From the NCBI RefSeq assembly GCF_002925905.1, contig NZ_PRDB01000001.1, positions 62,001 to 126,000 on the forward strand: a stretch of DNA of 64,000 bases. Reading direction: 5' to 3'. This document shows, piece by piece, positions 19,859 through 28,414 of the stretch. This DNA is from Klebsiella michiganensis. GTDB taxonomy: Bacteria; Pseudomonadota; Gammaproteobacteria; Enterobacterales; Enterobacteriaceae. The position numbers and the translations under genes are program-made. The notes under the pieces are model-generated. The model did not search any database. It saw only the letters and a list, made by a program, of their open reading frames with translations, and had not been told where the DNA came from. Positions within the stretch are counted from its first letter, which is position 1. The number at the start of each line of letters is the position of its first letter.

Positions 19859-20830
19859 ATGCGGGTACTGATCGTAAAAACCTCGTCCATGGGCGACGTG
19901 CTGCACACGCTGCCCGCGCTGAGCGACGCCGCGCTGGCCTTTCCCGGCATTCGTTTCGACTGGGTGGTTGAAGAAGGCTTCGCGCAGATCCCTTCCTGGC
20001 ATGAGAGCGTCGACCGGGTCATCCCGGTGGCGATTCGCCGCTGGCGCAAGGCGTGGTTTTCCGCGCCGATCAAAGCCGAACGCAAGGCGTTCCGCGAGGC
20101 CGTGCGCGCGGAAAAGTACGACGCTATCATCGATGCCCAGGGGCTGGTGAAGAGCGCCGCGCTGGTCACCCGACTGGCCCGCGGCGAGAAGCACGGTATG
20201 GACTGGCAGACCGCCCGCGAACCGCTGGCGAGCCTGTTTTACAACCGCCGTCACCATATCGCTAAACAGCAGCACGCCGTTGAGCGCACCCGCGAGCTGT
20301 TCGCGAAAAGCCTCGGCTACGCGAAGCCGGAAACCCAGGGCGACTACGCAATCGCCCGCCATTTTTTGCGTCAGGCTGACCCGTCCGCTGCGCCGTATCT
20401 GGTGTTCCTCCACGCCACAACGCGCGATGATAAACACTGGCCGGAAGAGAACTGGCGGGCGCTTATCGCCCTGCTTGCCGACAGCGGCGTACGTATCAAA
20501 CTGCCGTGGGGCGCCCCCCATGAAGAGGCGCGGGCCGGACGCCTGGCGGAAGGGCACGATTTTGTCGACGTCCTGCCGCGCATGAGCCTGGAGCAGGTAG
20601 CCCAGGTGCTGGCCGGCGCGCGCGGGGTCGTTTCCGTCGACACGGGGCTGAGCCACCTCACCGCCGCGCTCGATAAACCGAACTTCACGCTGTACGGCCC
20701 GACCGATCCGGGGCTGATTGGCGGCTACGGTAAAAATCAGCACGTGGTGCGCCCGGAAAGCGGCAGCAGCACGGGAGATATTCCCGCGTCCCGGGTTCGG
20801 CAACTGTTGAAATCTCAGGAACTGGCTTAA
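19859..20830 (+). CDS. waaC: ADP-heptose:LPS heptosyltransferase I
   Basis: GT9 enzyme adding the first heptose to Kdo2-lipid A. It has 323 residues. MRVLIVKTSSMGDVLHTLPA is the family start with the general-base Asp at 13; the C-terminal sugar-nucleotide motif is VSVDTGLSHLTAALDKPNFT at about 259-278. It starts three bases after the waaF stop and its TAA overlaps the ATG of the next gene (TAATG), so the operon is translationally coupled. Confidence 0.97.
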   Translation: MRVLIVKTSSMGDVLHTLPALSDAALAFPGIRFDWVVEEGFAQIPSWHESVDRVIPVAIRRWRKAWFSAPIKAERKAFREAVRAEKYDAIIDAQGLVKSAALVTRLARGEKHGMDWQTAREPLASLFYNRRHHIAKQQHAVERTRELFAKSLGYAKPETQGDYAIARHFLRQADPSAAPYLVFLHATTRDDKHWPEENWRALIALLADSGVRIKLPWGAPHEEARAGRLAEGHDFVDVLPRMSLEQVAQVLAGARGVVSVDTGLSHLTAALDKPNFTLYGPTDPGLIGGYGKNQHVVRPESGSSTGDIPASRVRQLLKSQELA

Positions 20831-21738
20831 TGGGTTCATTATTTAAGCAGATCTATCGCTACACGCATCGACGCGCCTTTCGCCATAACGAAAATCTCTG
20901 GCCGTTTACCCATATCACGCGCGCGGCGAGCGGCGAAATCCGCACCCTGAAATACAAAGGGAAAGCGGTTCCGCTGGTCAATCTCAGCGAACTGAAGGAT
21001 AGCGCTCAGGGCGAGGTGCTGCTGACCGCCACAGGCCCCTCTACGCGCCGCATCGATTTTACGCTGCTGCCGAAAAGTATTCCGGTGATGGGGGTGAACG
21101 GCGCCTGGCATCTCTCTGATAAAATTAAATTTTCGCTCTATACCATCGTGGATATGGAGTTTTACGATAAAAAACCGGACGTGATCCGTTCGGTGATTAG
21201 CCAGGCTGACATTGTGCTCTTCACCACCATGCACGGTATCGCCAAAATCCTCGACCGCCACGGCGCAGAGCTTCGCTGTCGTTTGGCATTAATTGAAGAC
21301 GCCTGTTATAAAATTTATCAGCCTAAAGTCGCAAAAAACGCGATACAGCAGGCCTGGCGCGGCGTCCCCGCGCTACGCTTTCATCCGCAAAGGCAGGATA
21401 TTTGCTTTAGCACCGACATTCGTCACGGCATTTTCGATGCCGGAACCGTGGTCTACTGGGCACTGCAAATTCTGATGTGGCTGGGATTTAAAACCATTCT
21501 GATAAGCGGGCTGGATATGAGTAATTTCAACCAGCCGCGATTCTACGAAACGGAACAGGATAAACTCCCCTCCTGGCTGGCAAATAAGGTGGATGACCTG
21601 GTCATGCCGTCCTTTTCGCACGCTGCCAACGTGCTGCAACAAAACCATATTCGGGTCGTCAACTTCTCTTTAGAAAGCGCGGTTCCGGAAACGATTTTCG
21701 AAAAGGTTTCTTTTGATGAGTACTTTAAAAATAAGTAA
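20830..21738 (+). CDS. waaZ: WaaZ-like LPS core modification protein
   Basis: A 302-residue cytoplasmic protein that resembles E. coli WaaZ, which is needed to attach a third Kdo to the inner core. The similarity I can see is the central TGPSTRRIDFTLLPKSIPVM (a substrate-loop-like stretch) and the C-terminal ISGLDMSNFNQPRFYETE, where WaaZ has CSGLDLTG--PRFYDES. The N-terminal 60 residues (YRYTHRRAFRHNENLWPFTH) have no counterpart I recall in E. coli. It may belong to a broader family of DUF115-like transferases, so the exact reaction is uncertain. Fourth gene of the hldD operon; its 3' end overlaps waaL by 23 bases. The 3' part is AT-richer than waaC. Confidence 0.65.
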   Translation: MGSLFKQIYRYTHRRAFRHNENLWPFTHITRAASGEIRTLKYKGKAVPLVNLSELKDSAQGEVLLTATGPSTRRIDFTLLPKSIPVMGVNGAWHLSDKIKFSLYTIVDMEFYDKKPDVIRSVISQADIVLFTTMHGIAKILDRHGAELRCRLALIEDACYKIYQPKVAKNAIQQAWRGVPALRFHPQRQDICFSTDIRHGIFDAGTVVYWALQILMWLGFKTILISGLDMSNFNQPRFYETEQDKLPSWLANKVDDLVMPSFSHAANVLQQNHIRVVNFSLESAVPETIFEKVSFDEYFKNK

Positions 21739-22882
21739 TTACGCCAGACAGGGCTACACCGTTTTCTTCACTTTGTTTCTGTTTTTTAGTGCTATTTTCT
21801 GCGTATCAACCCGGACAAATAACCTCCTTCATTTATCTATTTTGCTCTTTTTGCTTTCACTGCTTAACAAAGACAACCGTCAGGCAATAGCGGAAAGCAT
21901 CCGCCAGCGGTGGCCGGTTTATAGCCTGCTGGTCGTATTCTGCGTGTACTATGCGCTGAGCAATATTTGGGGGCAGACGCCGCAGCATATCGATTCCCCT
22001 CTGACCCACGGCACCTATTTAATTTTCTATCTTCTGCTGCTGACAACGCTACTTGGCCATCCCCGAACCCGACATCTGGCGCTGCTGAGCGTCGTGGCCG
22101 GGATCACGGTGCTCTCCGTCTGGACGATGGCGATCGACTTCACGCTGGTCCTCAAGGAACGCCTGGTTTCGCCGGAGAATCCCGGCCCGACCAACGTGAT
22201 CGACCTCGCGGGCTATTGCGGTATCGGCATCCTTATTTGCGCGATGCTGCTGAAGGAGAAAGGCAGCCACCTGCTGTATGTGCCGATGGCCATCATGCTG
22301 GTGATGCTGTTTCTGACCCAAAGCCGCGGCCCGATTATCGCGCTGCTGGTGGCGTTTGTTTGCACCCTGCACCTGCACGTCTTTACCCGCCGCAACCTTC
22401 TGATTGTCGCCGCGTTAGCGTTGGTTCTGGGCGCGCTTTTCTTCTTTACGCCAACGGGAGACCTGCTGCTGGCGCGCTTTGAAGAGCTGGGCACCCAAAG
22501 CGGATTGCGCTTGAGTATCTGGCACCATACGGTACAGGAAGTGGCCAGCCAGCCGTGGCTGGGTCGTGGCTTTGACTACGAGCTGAACTTTACCAACTAC
22601 AGCGGCGAGCATATCACTACCACCCACAGCGTCTATCTTGGTGCACTGTTGAAAGGCGGCATAATCGGCCTGGCGCTGCTGCTGGCGGTCATTGCCGGAG
22701 GGTTATGGCAGGCATGGCGTAAACAGCAGGATGGCCGCTACGGGCTGGCGATTTTTATCTATGCGCTGATTTTTATGGCCTCGCAGGGCATGTTTATCAT
22801 CAGCAACCCTCGCGAAAGCTGGCCGCTGTTTTGGCTGCCGCTGGGCATCGCGCTGAGCGGCAGCCTGAAGGCGAAACGCTAA
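21716..22882 (+). CDS. waaL: O-antigen ligase
   Basis: Inner-membrane ligase that transfers undecaprenyl-linked O-antigen to the lipid A-core acceptor on the periplasmic side. It is 388 residues with about 12 hydrophobic segments, and the Wzy_C-type periplasmic loop around 220-310 carries GTQSGLRLSIWHHTVQEVAS and the conserved TTHSVYLGALLKGG with the functional His. The ATG at 21716 overlaps the previous gene; a TTG three bases upstream is less likely. Strength of assignment rests on topology and these loop motifs, since WaaL sequences are very variable. Its 5' end is clearly AT-rich. A strong terminator follows. Confidence 0.9.
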   Translation: MSTLKISNYARQGYTVFFTLFLFFSAIFCVSTRTNNLLHLSILLFLLSLLNKDNRQAIAESIRQRWPVYSLLVVFCVYYALSNIWGQTPQHIDSPLTHGTYLIFYLLLLTTLLGHPRTRHLALLSVVAGITVLSVWTMAIDFTLVLKERLVSPENPGPTNVIDLAGYCGIGILICAMLLKEKGSHLLYVPMAIMLVMLFLTQSRGPIIALLVAFVCTLHLHVFTRRNLLIVAALALVLGALFFFTPTGDLLLARFEELGTQSGLRLSIWHHTVQEVASQPWLGRGFDYELNFTNYSGEHITTTHSVYLGALLKGGIIGLALLLAVIAGGLWQAWRKQQDGRYGLAIFIYALIFMASQGMFIISNPRESWPLFWLPLGIALSGSLKAKR

Positions 22883-22885
22883 GAG

Positions 22886-22911
22886 AAGGGCCCGCAGCGG
22901 GCCCTTTTTTA
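22886..22911. terminator. Bidirectional terminator between waaL and the GT9 gene
   Basis: The stem gggcccgcagcgggccc (22888-22904) is followed by T6 on the plus strand. It ends the rightward hldD-waaL operon. The leftward wabN-GT9 unit ends inside it: the stop codon of the GT9 gene overlaps the T-run. Confidence 0.9.
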
Positions 22912-23991
22912 TGCCTGCTGGCGAGCGGCGATCAGGGCATCCACCTGCGCTTTGATCGCCGGCCAGACCGCGTCAATGGTCATGTCGGCGACGTTAGTCT
23001 CTTCGCAGACAATTTGTCTGGCCTTGTCATAACCCGGCGCCCAAATGGTATAGCCCGGCAAACCGGTATCTTTGAGTTTACGTTTGTTGTAAACCGCCAC
23101 CATGGGCTTGTCGAACGCGCGAGCAATATGCACGATGGCGGTATCCGCCGTAATCACCAGATCGCAGTGGCGAACAATCTCAACCGCTGAATTAATATTG
23201 CTATCTGGCAGATGCAGCGCCGTTTCCAGATTAAGCTGACGAATTTTCTCGCTATGCCCGACCATCACGACGCTGATTTTATAAGGGAGCGTATATAAGC
23301 GTTCAATCAGAGCAGAAACCTGATGACGGCAAAAGTCTTTATCCGTTGAGGCGGTAAACGGGTTTATGGCAATACAGAGCTGACTCCCCTTGTGCTGAGC
23401 CAGCAGTGTTTTGACTCTTTCCCGCTCAAAAGCATCGCCGGGCAGATGATAGTGGTAATGAGGGTGTTCTATGCCAAATAGCCTGGCGACGGCTTTATAG
23501 CGCGCGGAAATATGGCTGCTGCTGTCCAGAAAAGGGATGGAGTGATCGTAAAGCTTATATTCTTGTTTATTAAAACCGATAACGCAGCCAAGGCGTAAAT
23601 CAGCCAGCAGTTTAAAACGCTCGTAGGTTTTCACGTCATCAAAATCAACGACCGCGTCAAATCCTGCCGTACGCAGTGCGTTTAACGCCATCCGCGGCTG
23701 ATATAAATAAACCTGCTCAAGAAAATCCGCACCGGCAAGCATCTGCTGACAGACCGGCCCGGTAAGCACCGAAACCTTAAAGCCCCGGTCAGCTAAAAGC
23801 TTTGCGCAGCCGGTCGTTACGACCATATCCCCAACTTTGTCATCCAGGCGCAATAATAAAACATGCTGAATCTTCGCGGTATTAAAGGGCTGGCGTGCGC
23901 TTTTATTTCTGTAACGATAGTTAATTAAATTAAACTTAATTTCGCGGAAGAAGGCATTTTTCTTCCGCGTAAACTGCTTCACGATACGCAT
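22909..23991 (-). CDS. GT9-family glycosyltransferase (heptosyltransferase-like) of the LPS core
   Basis: A 360-residue protein with GT9 layout: N-terminal VLLLRLDDKVGDMVVTTGCA at about 48-67 and C-terminal VITADTAIVHIARAFDKPMV at about 270-289 with the ADP-heptose-binding Asp. The first 45 residues (RKKNAFFREIKFNLINYRYR) are basic and are encoded by a notably AT-rich stretch, 23860-23990. Klebsiella core types differ by such outer-core transferases next to wabN, so this is a candidate for the type-specific residue; I cannot assign its linkage. It is 21 bp downstream of wabN and cotranscribed with it. Confidence 0.88.
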   Translation of the reverse strand: MRIVKQFTRKKNAFFREIKFNLINYRYRNKSARQPFNTAKIQHVLLLRLDDKVGDMVVTTGCAKLLADRGFKVSVLTGPVCQQMLAGADFLEQVYLYQPRMALNALRTAGFDAVVDFDDVKTYERFKLLADLRLGCVIGFNKQEYKLYDHSIPFLDSSSHISARYKAVARLFGIEHPHYHYHLPGDAFERERVKTLLAQHKGSQLCIAINPFTASTDKDFCRHQVSALIERLYTLPYKISVVMVGHSEKIRQLNLETALHLPDSNINSAVEIVRHCDLVITADTAIVHIARAFDKPMVAVYNKRKLKDTGLPGYTIWAPGYDKARQIVCEETNVADMTIDAVWPAIKAQVDALIAARQQA

Positions 23992-24012
23992 ACGGTACCT
24001 GGTTGTGATCTT

Positions 24013-25008
24013 TTATCGCTGTGTGAGTTTCTGTTGGTAGTACTCCGCCAACGTCATTCCCTTCACCTGCGGCGCCAGCCAGCTGAAAAAAGCGTCCAGA
24101 TCGGCATATAAGCGCTCGATATCCTGCTCGTTTTTAAACGTTGGGCTGCCGCCGGGCATGTACTCTGAAGAGTGGAGCATATATTCGACGTAGTCATTAC
24201 CCTGAGTCAACGTTTGTTCGACCACTTTTTTCATCGTCTCAACGTTGCCGCCCATCGGACGCAGCCAGTGTACCGACGGCGAGCGTACTTTGCCGCGCAG
24301 GCGATCGTAGCCCTGCTTCAGGCTATTCATCCACGCGGAATGCTTGTACTGAATGCTCATCGGCACTTCCAGCAGCGATGATTGCCCTTCACGACGGATA
24401 TCATTCTCGTCAAGAAAATAGGCGTGCTGCGGGAAATGACGGTAATCGGTACCGCCGTCGCCCTGCGGCGCGCCTTTCGCCGTTTTCCAGTTCACCCTCG
24501 GGGTAACCGAGCAATCCACCAGATAGCCATACTCCACCAGCAGACGCGCGTAGCGCTCGTCAAACGCCCAGCGCCCGGCGCGATGGCTGACCATTTTGGT
24601 CTGAAAGGTGTCCTCCAGCAGGCGGGTCATATAGTCGACTTTTGCCCGCATCGCCGCATCGCTGTACTCGATCAAATACGGTTTATGTCGCCAGTCGTCA
24701 TCGGTGAGCGGATCGGTCGGCGGGCTGTTCCACGCGTGGAGATGCATACCGATTTCCGCGGTTCCCCGGGCGATCGCATCTTTGGCAAATTCGATATAAA
24801 CCGGATCGATGGCCATTTCATAGTTGGTCAACCAGACCGGTTTAAAACCATACTTTTCGCAAAGCTGCTGAAAACGCGGTAGATAGCGCGCATTCTCGGT
24901 GGTGATGCTGTCATGTTTTTGCCAGAGGTTATCACCCTCTGTATCAATGGTGATGAGAAATGCGGGTTTGTGCACGAAAACGTCCTCAGGCCATACGTAT
25001 CGGGTCAT
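24013..25008 (-). CDS. wabN: LPS core GlcNAc deacetylase WabN
   Basis: Polysaccharide-deacetylase-fold enzyme of 331 residues. In Klebsiella WabN removes the acetyl group from the core GlcNAc added by WabH, giving GlcN. Motifs: FLITIDTEGDNLW at about 13-25 (catalytic Asp pair position), EIGMHLHAWNSPP at about 86-98 (metal His residues), and VSHRAGRWAFDERYARLL at about 142-159. The start chosen is the ATG at 25008 (MTRYVWPEDVF); the open frame runs 50 residues further upstream into the waaQ leader and has no protein-like features. It diverges from waaQ with a 78-bp shared promoter region. Confidence 0.85.
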   Translation of the reverse strand: MTRYVWPEDVFVHKPAFLITIDTEGDNLWQKHDSITTENARYLPRFQQLCEKYGFKPVWLTNYEMAIDPVYIEFAKDAIARGTAEIGMHLHAWNSPPTDPLTDDDWRHKPYLIEYSDAAMRAKVDYMTRLLEDTFQTKMVSHRAGRWAFDERYARLLVEYGYLVDCSVTPRVNWKTAKGAPQGDGGTDYRHFPQHAYFLDENDIRREGQSSLLEVPMSIQYKHSAWMNSLKQGYDRLRGKVRSPSVHWLRPMGGNVETMKKVVEQTLTQGNDYVEYMLHSSEYMPGGSPTFKNEQDIERLYADLDAFFSWLAPQVKGMTLAEYYQQKLTQR

Positions 25009-25086
25009 GGTAGAGCAAGACAAGGCTTCTCTCAATCTATCTGATCCCCTAGAATCGGAGCCCTGCCCCTGAATGAAGAATAGAGA
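25009..25086. promoter_or_regulatory. Divergent promoter region of wabN and waaQ
   Basis: The only gap from which both the wabN-GT9 and waaQ-wabG-wabH-GT2 units can start. A tagaat-type -10 for the rightward unit is visible at 25051-25056. No ops/JUMPstart element (GGCGGTAG) for RfaH is present here, unlike the E. coli waaQ leader; if RfaH control exists it must act elsewhere. Confidence 0.5.
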
Positions 25087-26163
25087 ATGACGCCTGAAAC
25101 CCGCACTTCCGGCCGCGTGAACCCGGCGCGAATCCTGGTTATTAAGCTTCGCCATCATGGCGATATGTTATTGATAACGCCGCTTATTCACGCACTTAAG
25201 CAGCAATATCCCGCCGCCAGCGTGGATGTGCTGCTTTATGAAGAAACCCGGGATATGCTCGCAGCGAATACGGATATCCGCCACATTTACGGCATTGACC
25301 GGCGCTGGAAAAAACAGGGCGCCGGCCATCAGCTGAAGATGGAGTGGCGGCTGATTCGCACGCTCCGCCAGCAGCGCTACGATATGGTGCTCAATCTTGC
25401 CGATCAGTGGCCCAGCGCGATCATCACCAAACTGACCGGGGCGGCCATCCGTATCGGCTTTGACTTTCCGAAGCGTCGCCACCCGGCCTGGCGTTTTTGC
25501 CATACCGCCCTCGCCTCAACCGAGCGGCATAACCAGCTGCATACCGTGCAGCAGAATCTGTCGATTCTGGCGCCGCTTGGGCTGGATATTGCTGACGCGC
25601 CGGCGACGATGGGCTACAGCGAGCAGGACTGGCGCGCCAGCCGCGCGCTGCTGCCGGCAGGATTTCAGGATAACTATATCGTCATTCAGCCAACCTCCCG
25701 CTGGTTCTTTAAGTGCTGGCGCGAAGGGCGGATGAGCGCCCTGATAAACGCGCTTTCTGAAGCAGGCTACCCGGTCGTGCTGACCTCCGGCCCTGACGCC
25801 AGAGAGAAGCAGATGATCGACACCATTATGGCGGGCTGCCCCAATGCTCGCCTGCACTCCCTCGCCGGGCTGCTCACCCTGCGCCGGCTGGCGTCCGTCA
25901 TCGACCATGCCCGCCTGTTTATCGGCGTCGACTCCGTGCCGATGCATATGGCCGCCGCGCTCGGTACGCCGCTGGTGGCGCTATTCGGCCCCTCCAAGCT
26001 CACCTTCTGGCGTCCATGGCAGGCGCAGGGTGAGGTGATTTGGGCGGGTGATTTCGGATCGATTCCCGATCCTGACGACATTGATACCAACACCAACGAA
26101 CGCTTTCTCGATTTAATCCCCACCGACGCGGTTATCGCGGCGGCGAAAAAGGTACTGGCATGA
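25087..26163 (+). CDS. waaQ: LPS heptosyltransferase III
   Basis: GT9 enzyme adding the branch heptose III to heptose II (358 residues). N-terminal RILVIKLRHHGDMLLITPLI at about 17-36 and VLLYEETRDMLAANTDI are WaaQ hallmarks; the C-terminal site is IGVDSVPMHMAAALGTPLVA at about 279-298 followed by LFGPSKLTFWRPW. Its TGA overlaps the wabG ATG by four bases. It is the first gene of waaQ-wabG-wabH-GT2. Confidence 0.95.
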   Translation: MTPETRTSGRVNPARILVIKLRHHGDMLLITPLIHALKQQYPAASVDVLLYEETRDMLAANTDIRHIYGIDRRWKKQGAGHQLKMEWRLIRTLRQQRYDMVLNLADQWPSAIITKLTGAAIRIGFDFPKRRHPAWRFCHTALASTERHNQLHTVQQNLSILAPLGLDIADAPATMGYSEQDWRASRALLPAGFQDNYIVIQPTSRWFFKCWREGRMSALINALSEAGYPVVLTSGPDAREKQMIDTIMAGCPNARLHSLAGLLTLRRLASVIDHARLFIGVDSVPMHMAAALGTPLVALFGPSKLTFWRPWQAQGEVIWAGDFGSIPDPDDIDTNTNERFLDLIPTDAVIAAAKKVLA

Positions 26164-27287
26164 GTAAATTCAGGCTGGCTCTGGTACGCCAGAAGTATCG
26201 CCCGGACGGCGGCGCGGAGCGCTTTGTCTCCCGCGCGCTGGAAGCCCTCGACGACAGCGATCTTGAACTGAACGTCATCACCCGCGAATGGCAGGGGCCG
26301 GTGAAGCCCGAGTGGAACATCCACATTTGCAATCCGCGCAAATGGGGGCGGATCAGCCGCGAGCGAGGATTTGCCGACGCCGCCCGCCAGCTGTGGCAGC
26401 GCGAAGCCTTCGATCTGGTGCAAAGCCACGAGCGTATCCCCGGCTGCGACCTGTACCGCGCCGGAGACGGCGTGCACCGCCGCTGGCTGCAGCAGCGCTC
26501 GCGCATTTTGCCCGGCTGGAAAAGCCGCCTGCTGTTTGCCGACCGCTACCATCGTTATGTAATGCAGGCCGAGCGCGACATGTACCAGGACGCGCACCTG
26601 CGCGGCGTTATCTGCAACGCGGAGATGATTAAACGCGAGATTATTGAAGACTTCGGCCTGCCGGCGGAAAAAATCCACGTCATCTATAACGCTATCGATA
26701 ACCAGCGTTTTCTGCCGCCGACGGAAGAAGCCTTTGTCGCGCTGCGCGCCAAATGGAATCTGCCGATCCAGGCGACCTGCCTGATCTACGTCGGCTCCGG
26801 CTTTGAGCGCAAGGGGCTGGATGCGGCGATCCGCGCCATCGCGCCGACCAACCGCTACCTGCTGGTGGTGGGCAAAGATAAAGAGCAGGGCCGCTATCAG
26901 CAGCTGGCGAAAACGCTGAACTGCGAGGAGCGGGTGCGCTTCTTCGGCATGCAGTCGGAAACCCTGCCGTTCTATCAGATGGCCGACGGCCTGCTGCTGC
27001 CGACGCTGTACGATCCGTTTCCCAACGTCATTCTCGAAGCGATGGCCTGCGGCCTGCCGGTGATTACCACTACCGGCTGCGGCGGCGCGGAGTTTATTGT
27101 TCAGGGCAGCAATGGCTACGTTTGCGATGCGCTGGATATCCCGGCCCTGCAGGAGTCGGTTAGCGCCCTGCCCACCCGGGCGTTAGGCTCTGCGCAAGGC
27201 GAACGCGCCCGCGAGCGCATCATGACCTGCACCAGCGAACGTCTCTCGGCGCAGCTGCTCTCCCTCTATCAGGATTTGGTGAAATAA
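26160..27287 (+). CDS. wabG: Core galacturonosyltransferase WabG (GT4)
   Basis: GT-B fold family 4 transferase of 375 residues, homologous to E. coli WaaG. In Klebsiella WabG adds galacturonic acid to heptose II, a charge that replaces core phosphates. Motifs: ALVRQKYRPDGGAERFVSRA at about 8-27, IYVGSGFERKGLDAAIRAIA at about 210-229, and the E-x7-E nucleotide-binding segment in LPTLYDPFPNVILEAMACGL at about 281-300. The choice of WabG over WaaG rests on the neighbourhood (wabH, wabN, waaE). It starts four bases inside waaQ and ends two bases before wabH. Confidence 0.88.
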   Translation: MSKFRLALVRQKYRPDGGAERFVSRALEALDDSDLELNVITREWQGPVKPEWNIHICNPRKWGRISRERGFADAARQLWQREAFDLVQSHERIPGCDLYRAGDGVHRRWLQQRSRILPGWKSRLLFADRYHRYVMQAERDMYQDAHLRGVICNAEMIKREIIEDFGLPAEKIHVIYNAIDNQRFLPPTEEAFVALRAKWNLPIQATCLIYVGSGFERKGLDAAIRAIAPTNRYLLVVGKDKEQGRYQQLAKTLNCEERVRFFGMQSETLPFYQMADGLLLPTLYDPFPNVILEAMACGLPVITTTGCGGAEFIVQGSNGYVCDALDIPALQESVSALPTRALGSAQGERARERIMTCTSERLSAQLLSLYQDLVK

Positions 27288-27289
27288 CG

Positions 27290-28384
27290 ATGCGCATACT
27301 GTTTGTTATCGACGGCCTGCCCGGCGGCGGCGCGGAAAAAGTCGTGCTGACGCTGGCAGCGCATTTTCTTAGCCAGGGTGAACAGGTATCGCTTTTTTCC
27401 CTGCGCGACGTCTGCGATTATCCGCTGCCGGAAGGGCTGGATTATCAGGTCATCGACGATCGCTGCCGCAAGCCGTGGCGCAAGCTGACGGAGCTGTCCC
27501 GGCGCGCGCGCCAGCTTGATGCGGCAATCGAGAAAGCAGAACAGCAGGGCCGTTTCGATCTGGTGCTCTCGAATCTGCATAAAACCGACCGCATTGTCTC
27601 CCGCAGCCGCCTGCTGAACGGGCGCAACGTCTGGTTTTGCCTGCACGGCGTGTTCTCCGCGTCCTATCTCGGACACCGCAGCGGTTTTGACCGCTGGCTG
27701 AAACAGCAGAAAATCGGGCGCGTTTACCGGGGACGCAACGTCGTCGCCGTCTCCGATGCGGTAGGTCAAGACCTGGTCGAGCAGTTCGCTATTCGCCCTG
27801 CCCAGCTTAAAACCATCTATAACCCGTTTGATATCCCCGCGCTGCGCGCCGCGGCCGAAGAATCCAGCCAGCGCCCCGACGGCGACTATATTATCCACGT
27901 GGGCCGCTTTCATCCCGGTAAACGCCACGACCGCCTGATTGAGGCCTATGCGCAAAGCGGTATCGATGCGCCGCTGGTGCTGCTGGGGCAGGGAAAACCG
28001 GAACAAGAACAGCGCCTGCGCCAGCTGGCGCAGCAGCTACAGGTTGCCGATCGCGTCCTGTTTAAGGGCTTCCAGAAAAACCCGCTGCCGTGGATTAAAG
28101 GCGCGCGGATGCTGGTCCTCAGCTCCGATAGCGAAGGCTTTGGCAACGTGGTGGTTGAGGCGCTGCTGCTGGATACGCCGGTCGCCAGCACCCGCTGCCC
28201 GGGCGGCGTGACCGAGATCCTCACCGGCGAGCTGTCGCGTGGCCTGGCGGATCTCAACAGCCCGGCGCTGGCTCAGACGATGCAAAGCATTTACCATAGC
28301 CCGCCGGCCATCGACGCAGCGGCGCTGGAGAAGTTCAGCGTGGCATCGATTTGTCAGCAGTATCGTCAGCTGCGCAGCGCCTGA
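27290..28384 (+). CDS. wabH: Core GlcNAc transferase WabH (GT4)
   Basis: Family 4 transferase of 364 residues; Klebsiella WabH adds GlcNAc to the galacturonic acid placed by WabG, and WabN then deacetylates it. N-terminal ILFVIDGLPGGGAEKVVLTL at about 3-22; middle NPFDIPALRAAAEE; C-terminal IIHVGRFHPGKRHDRLIEAY at about 202-221 and the E-x7-E segment SSDSEGFGNVVVEALLLDTP at about 280-299. It starts two bases after the wabG stop, so the two are surely cotranslated. Confidence 0.86.
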   Translation: MRILFVIDGLPGGGAEKVVLTLAAHFLSQGEQVSLFSLRDVCDYPLPEGLDYQVIDDRCRKPWRKLTELSRRARQLDAAIEKAEQQGRFDLVLSNLHKTDRIVSRSRLLNGRNVWFCLHGVFSASYLGHRSGFDRWLKQQKIGRVYRGRNVVAVSDAVGQDLVEQFAIRPAQLKTIYNPFDIPALRAAAEESSQRPDGDYIIHVGRFHPGKRHDRLIEAYAQSGIDAPLVLLGQGKPEQEQRLRQLAQQLQVADRVLFKGFQKNPLPWIKGARMLVLSSDSEGFGNVVVEALLLDTPVASTRCPGGVTEILTGELSRGLADLNSPALAQTMQSIYHSPPAIDAAALEKFSVASICQQYRQLRSA

Positions 28385-28414
28385 CGCCGTTATTCAACCA
28401 GGATCGAATGAGTT

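Noticed and set aside
24997-25158. 50-residue N-terminal extension of WabN
   Set aside because: It would cover the divergent promoter and the start of waaQ, and its composition is not protein-like; the ATG at 25008 starts the deacetylase domain.
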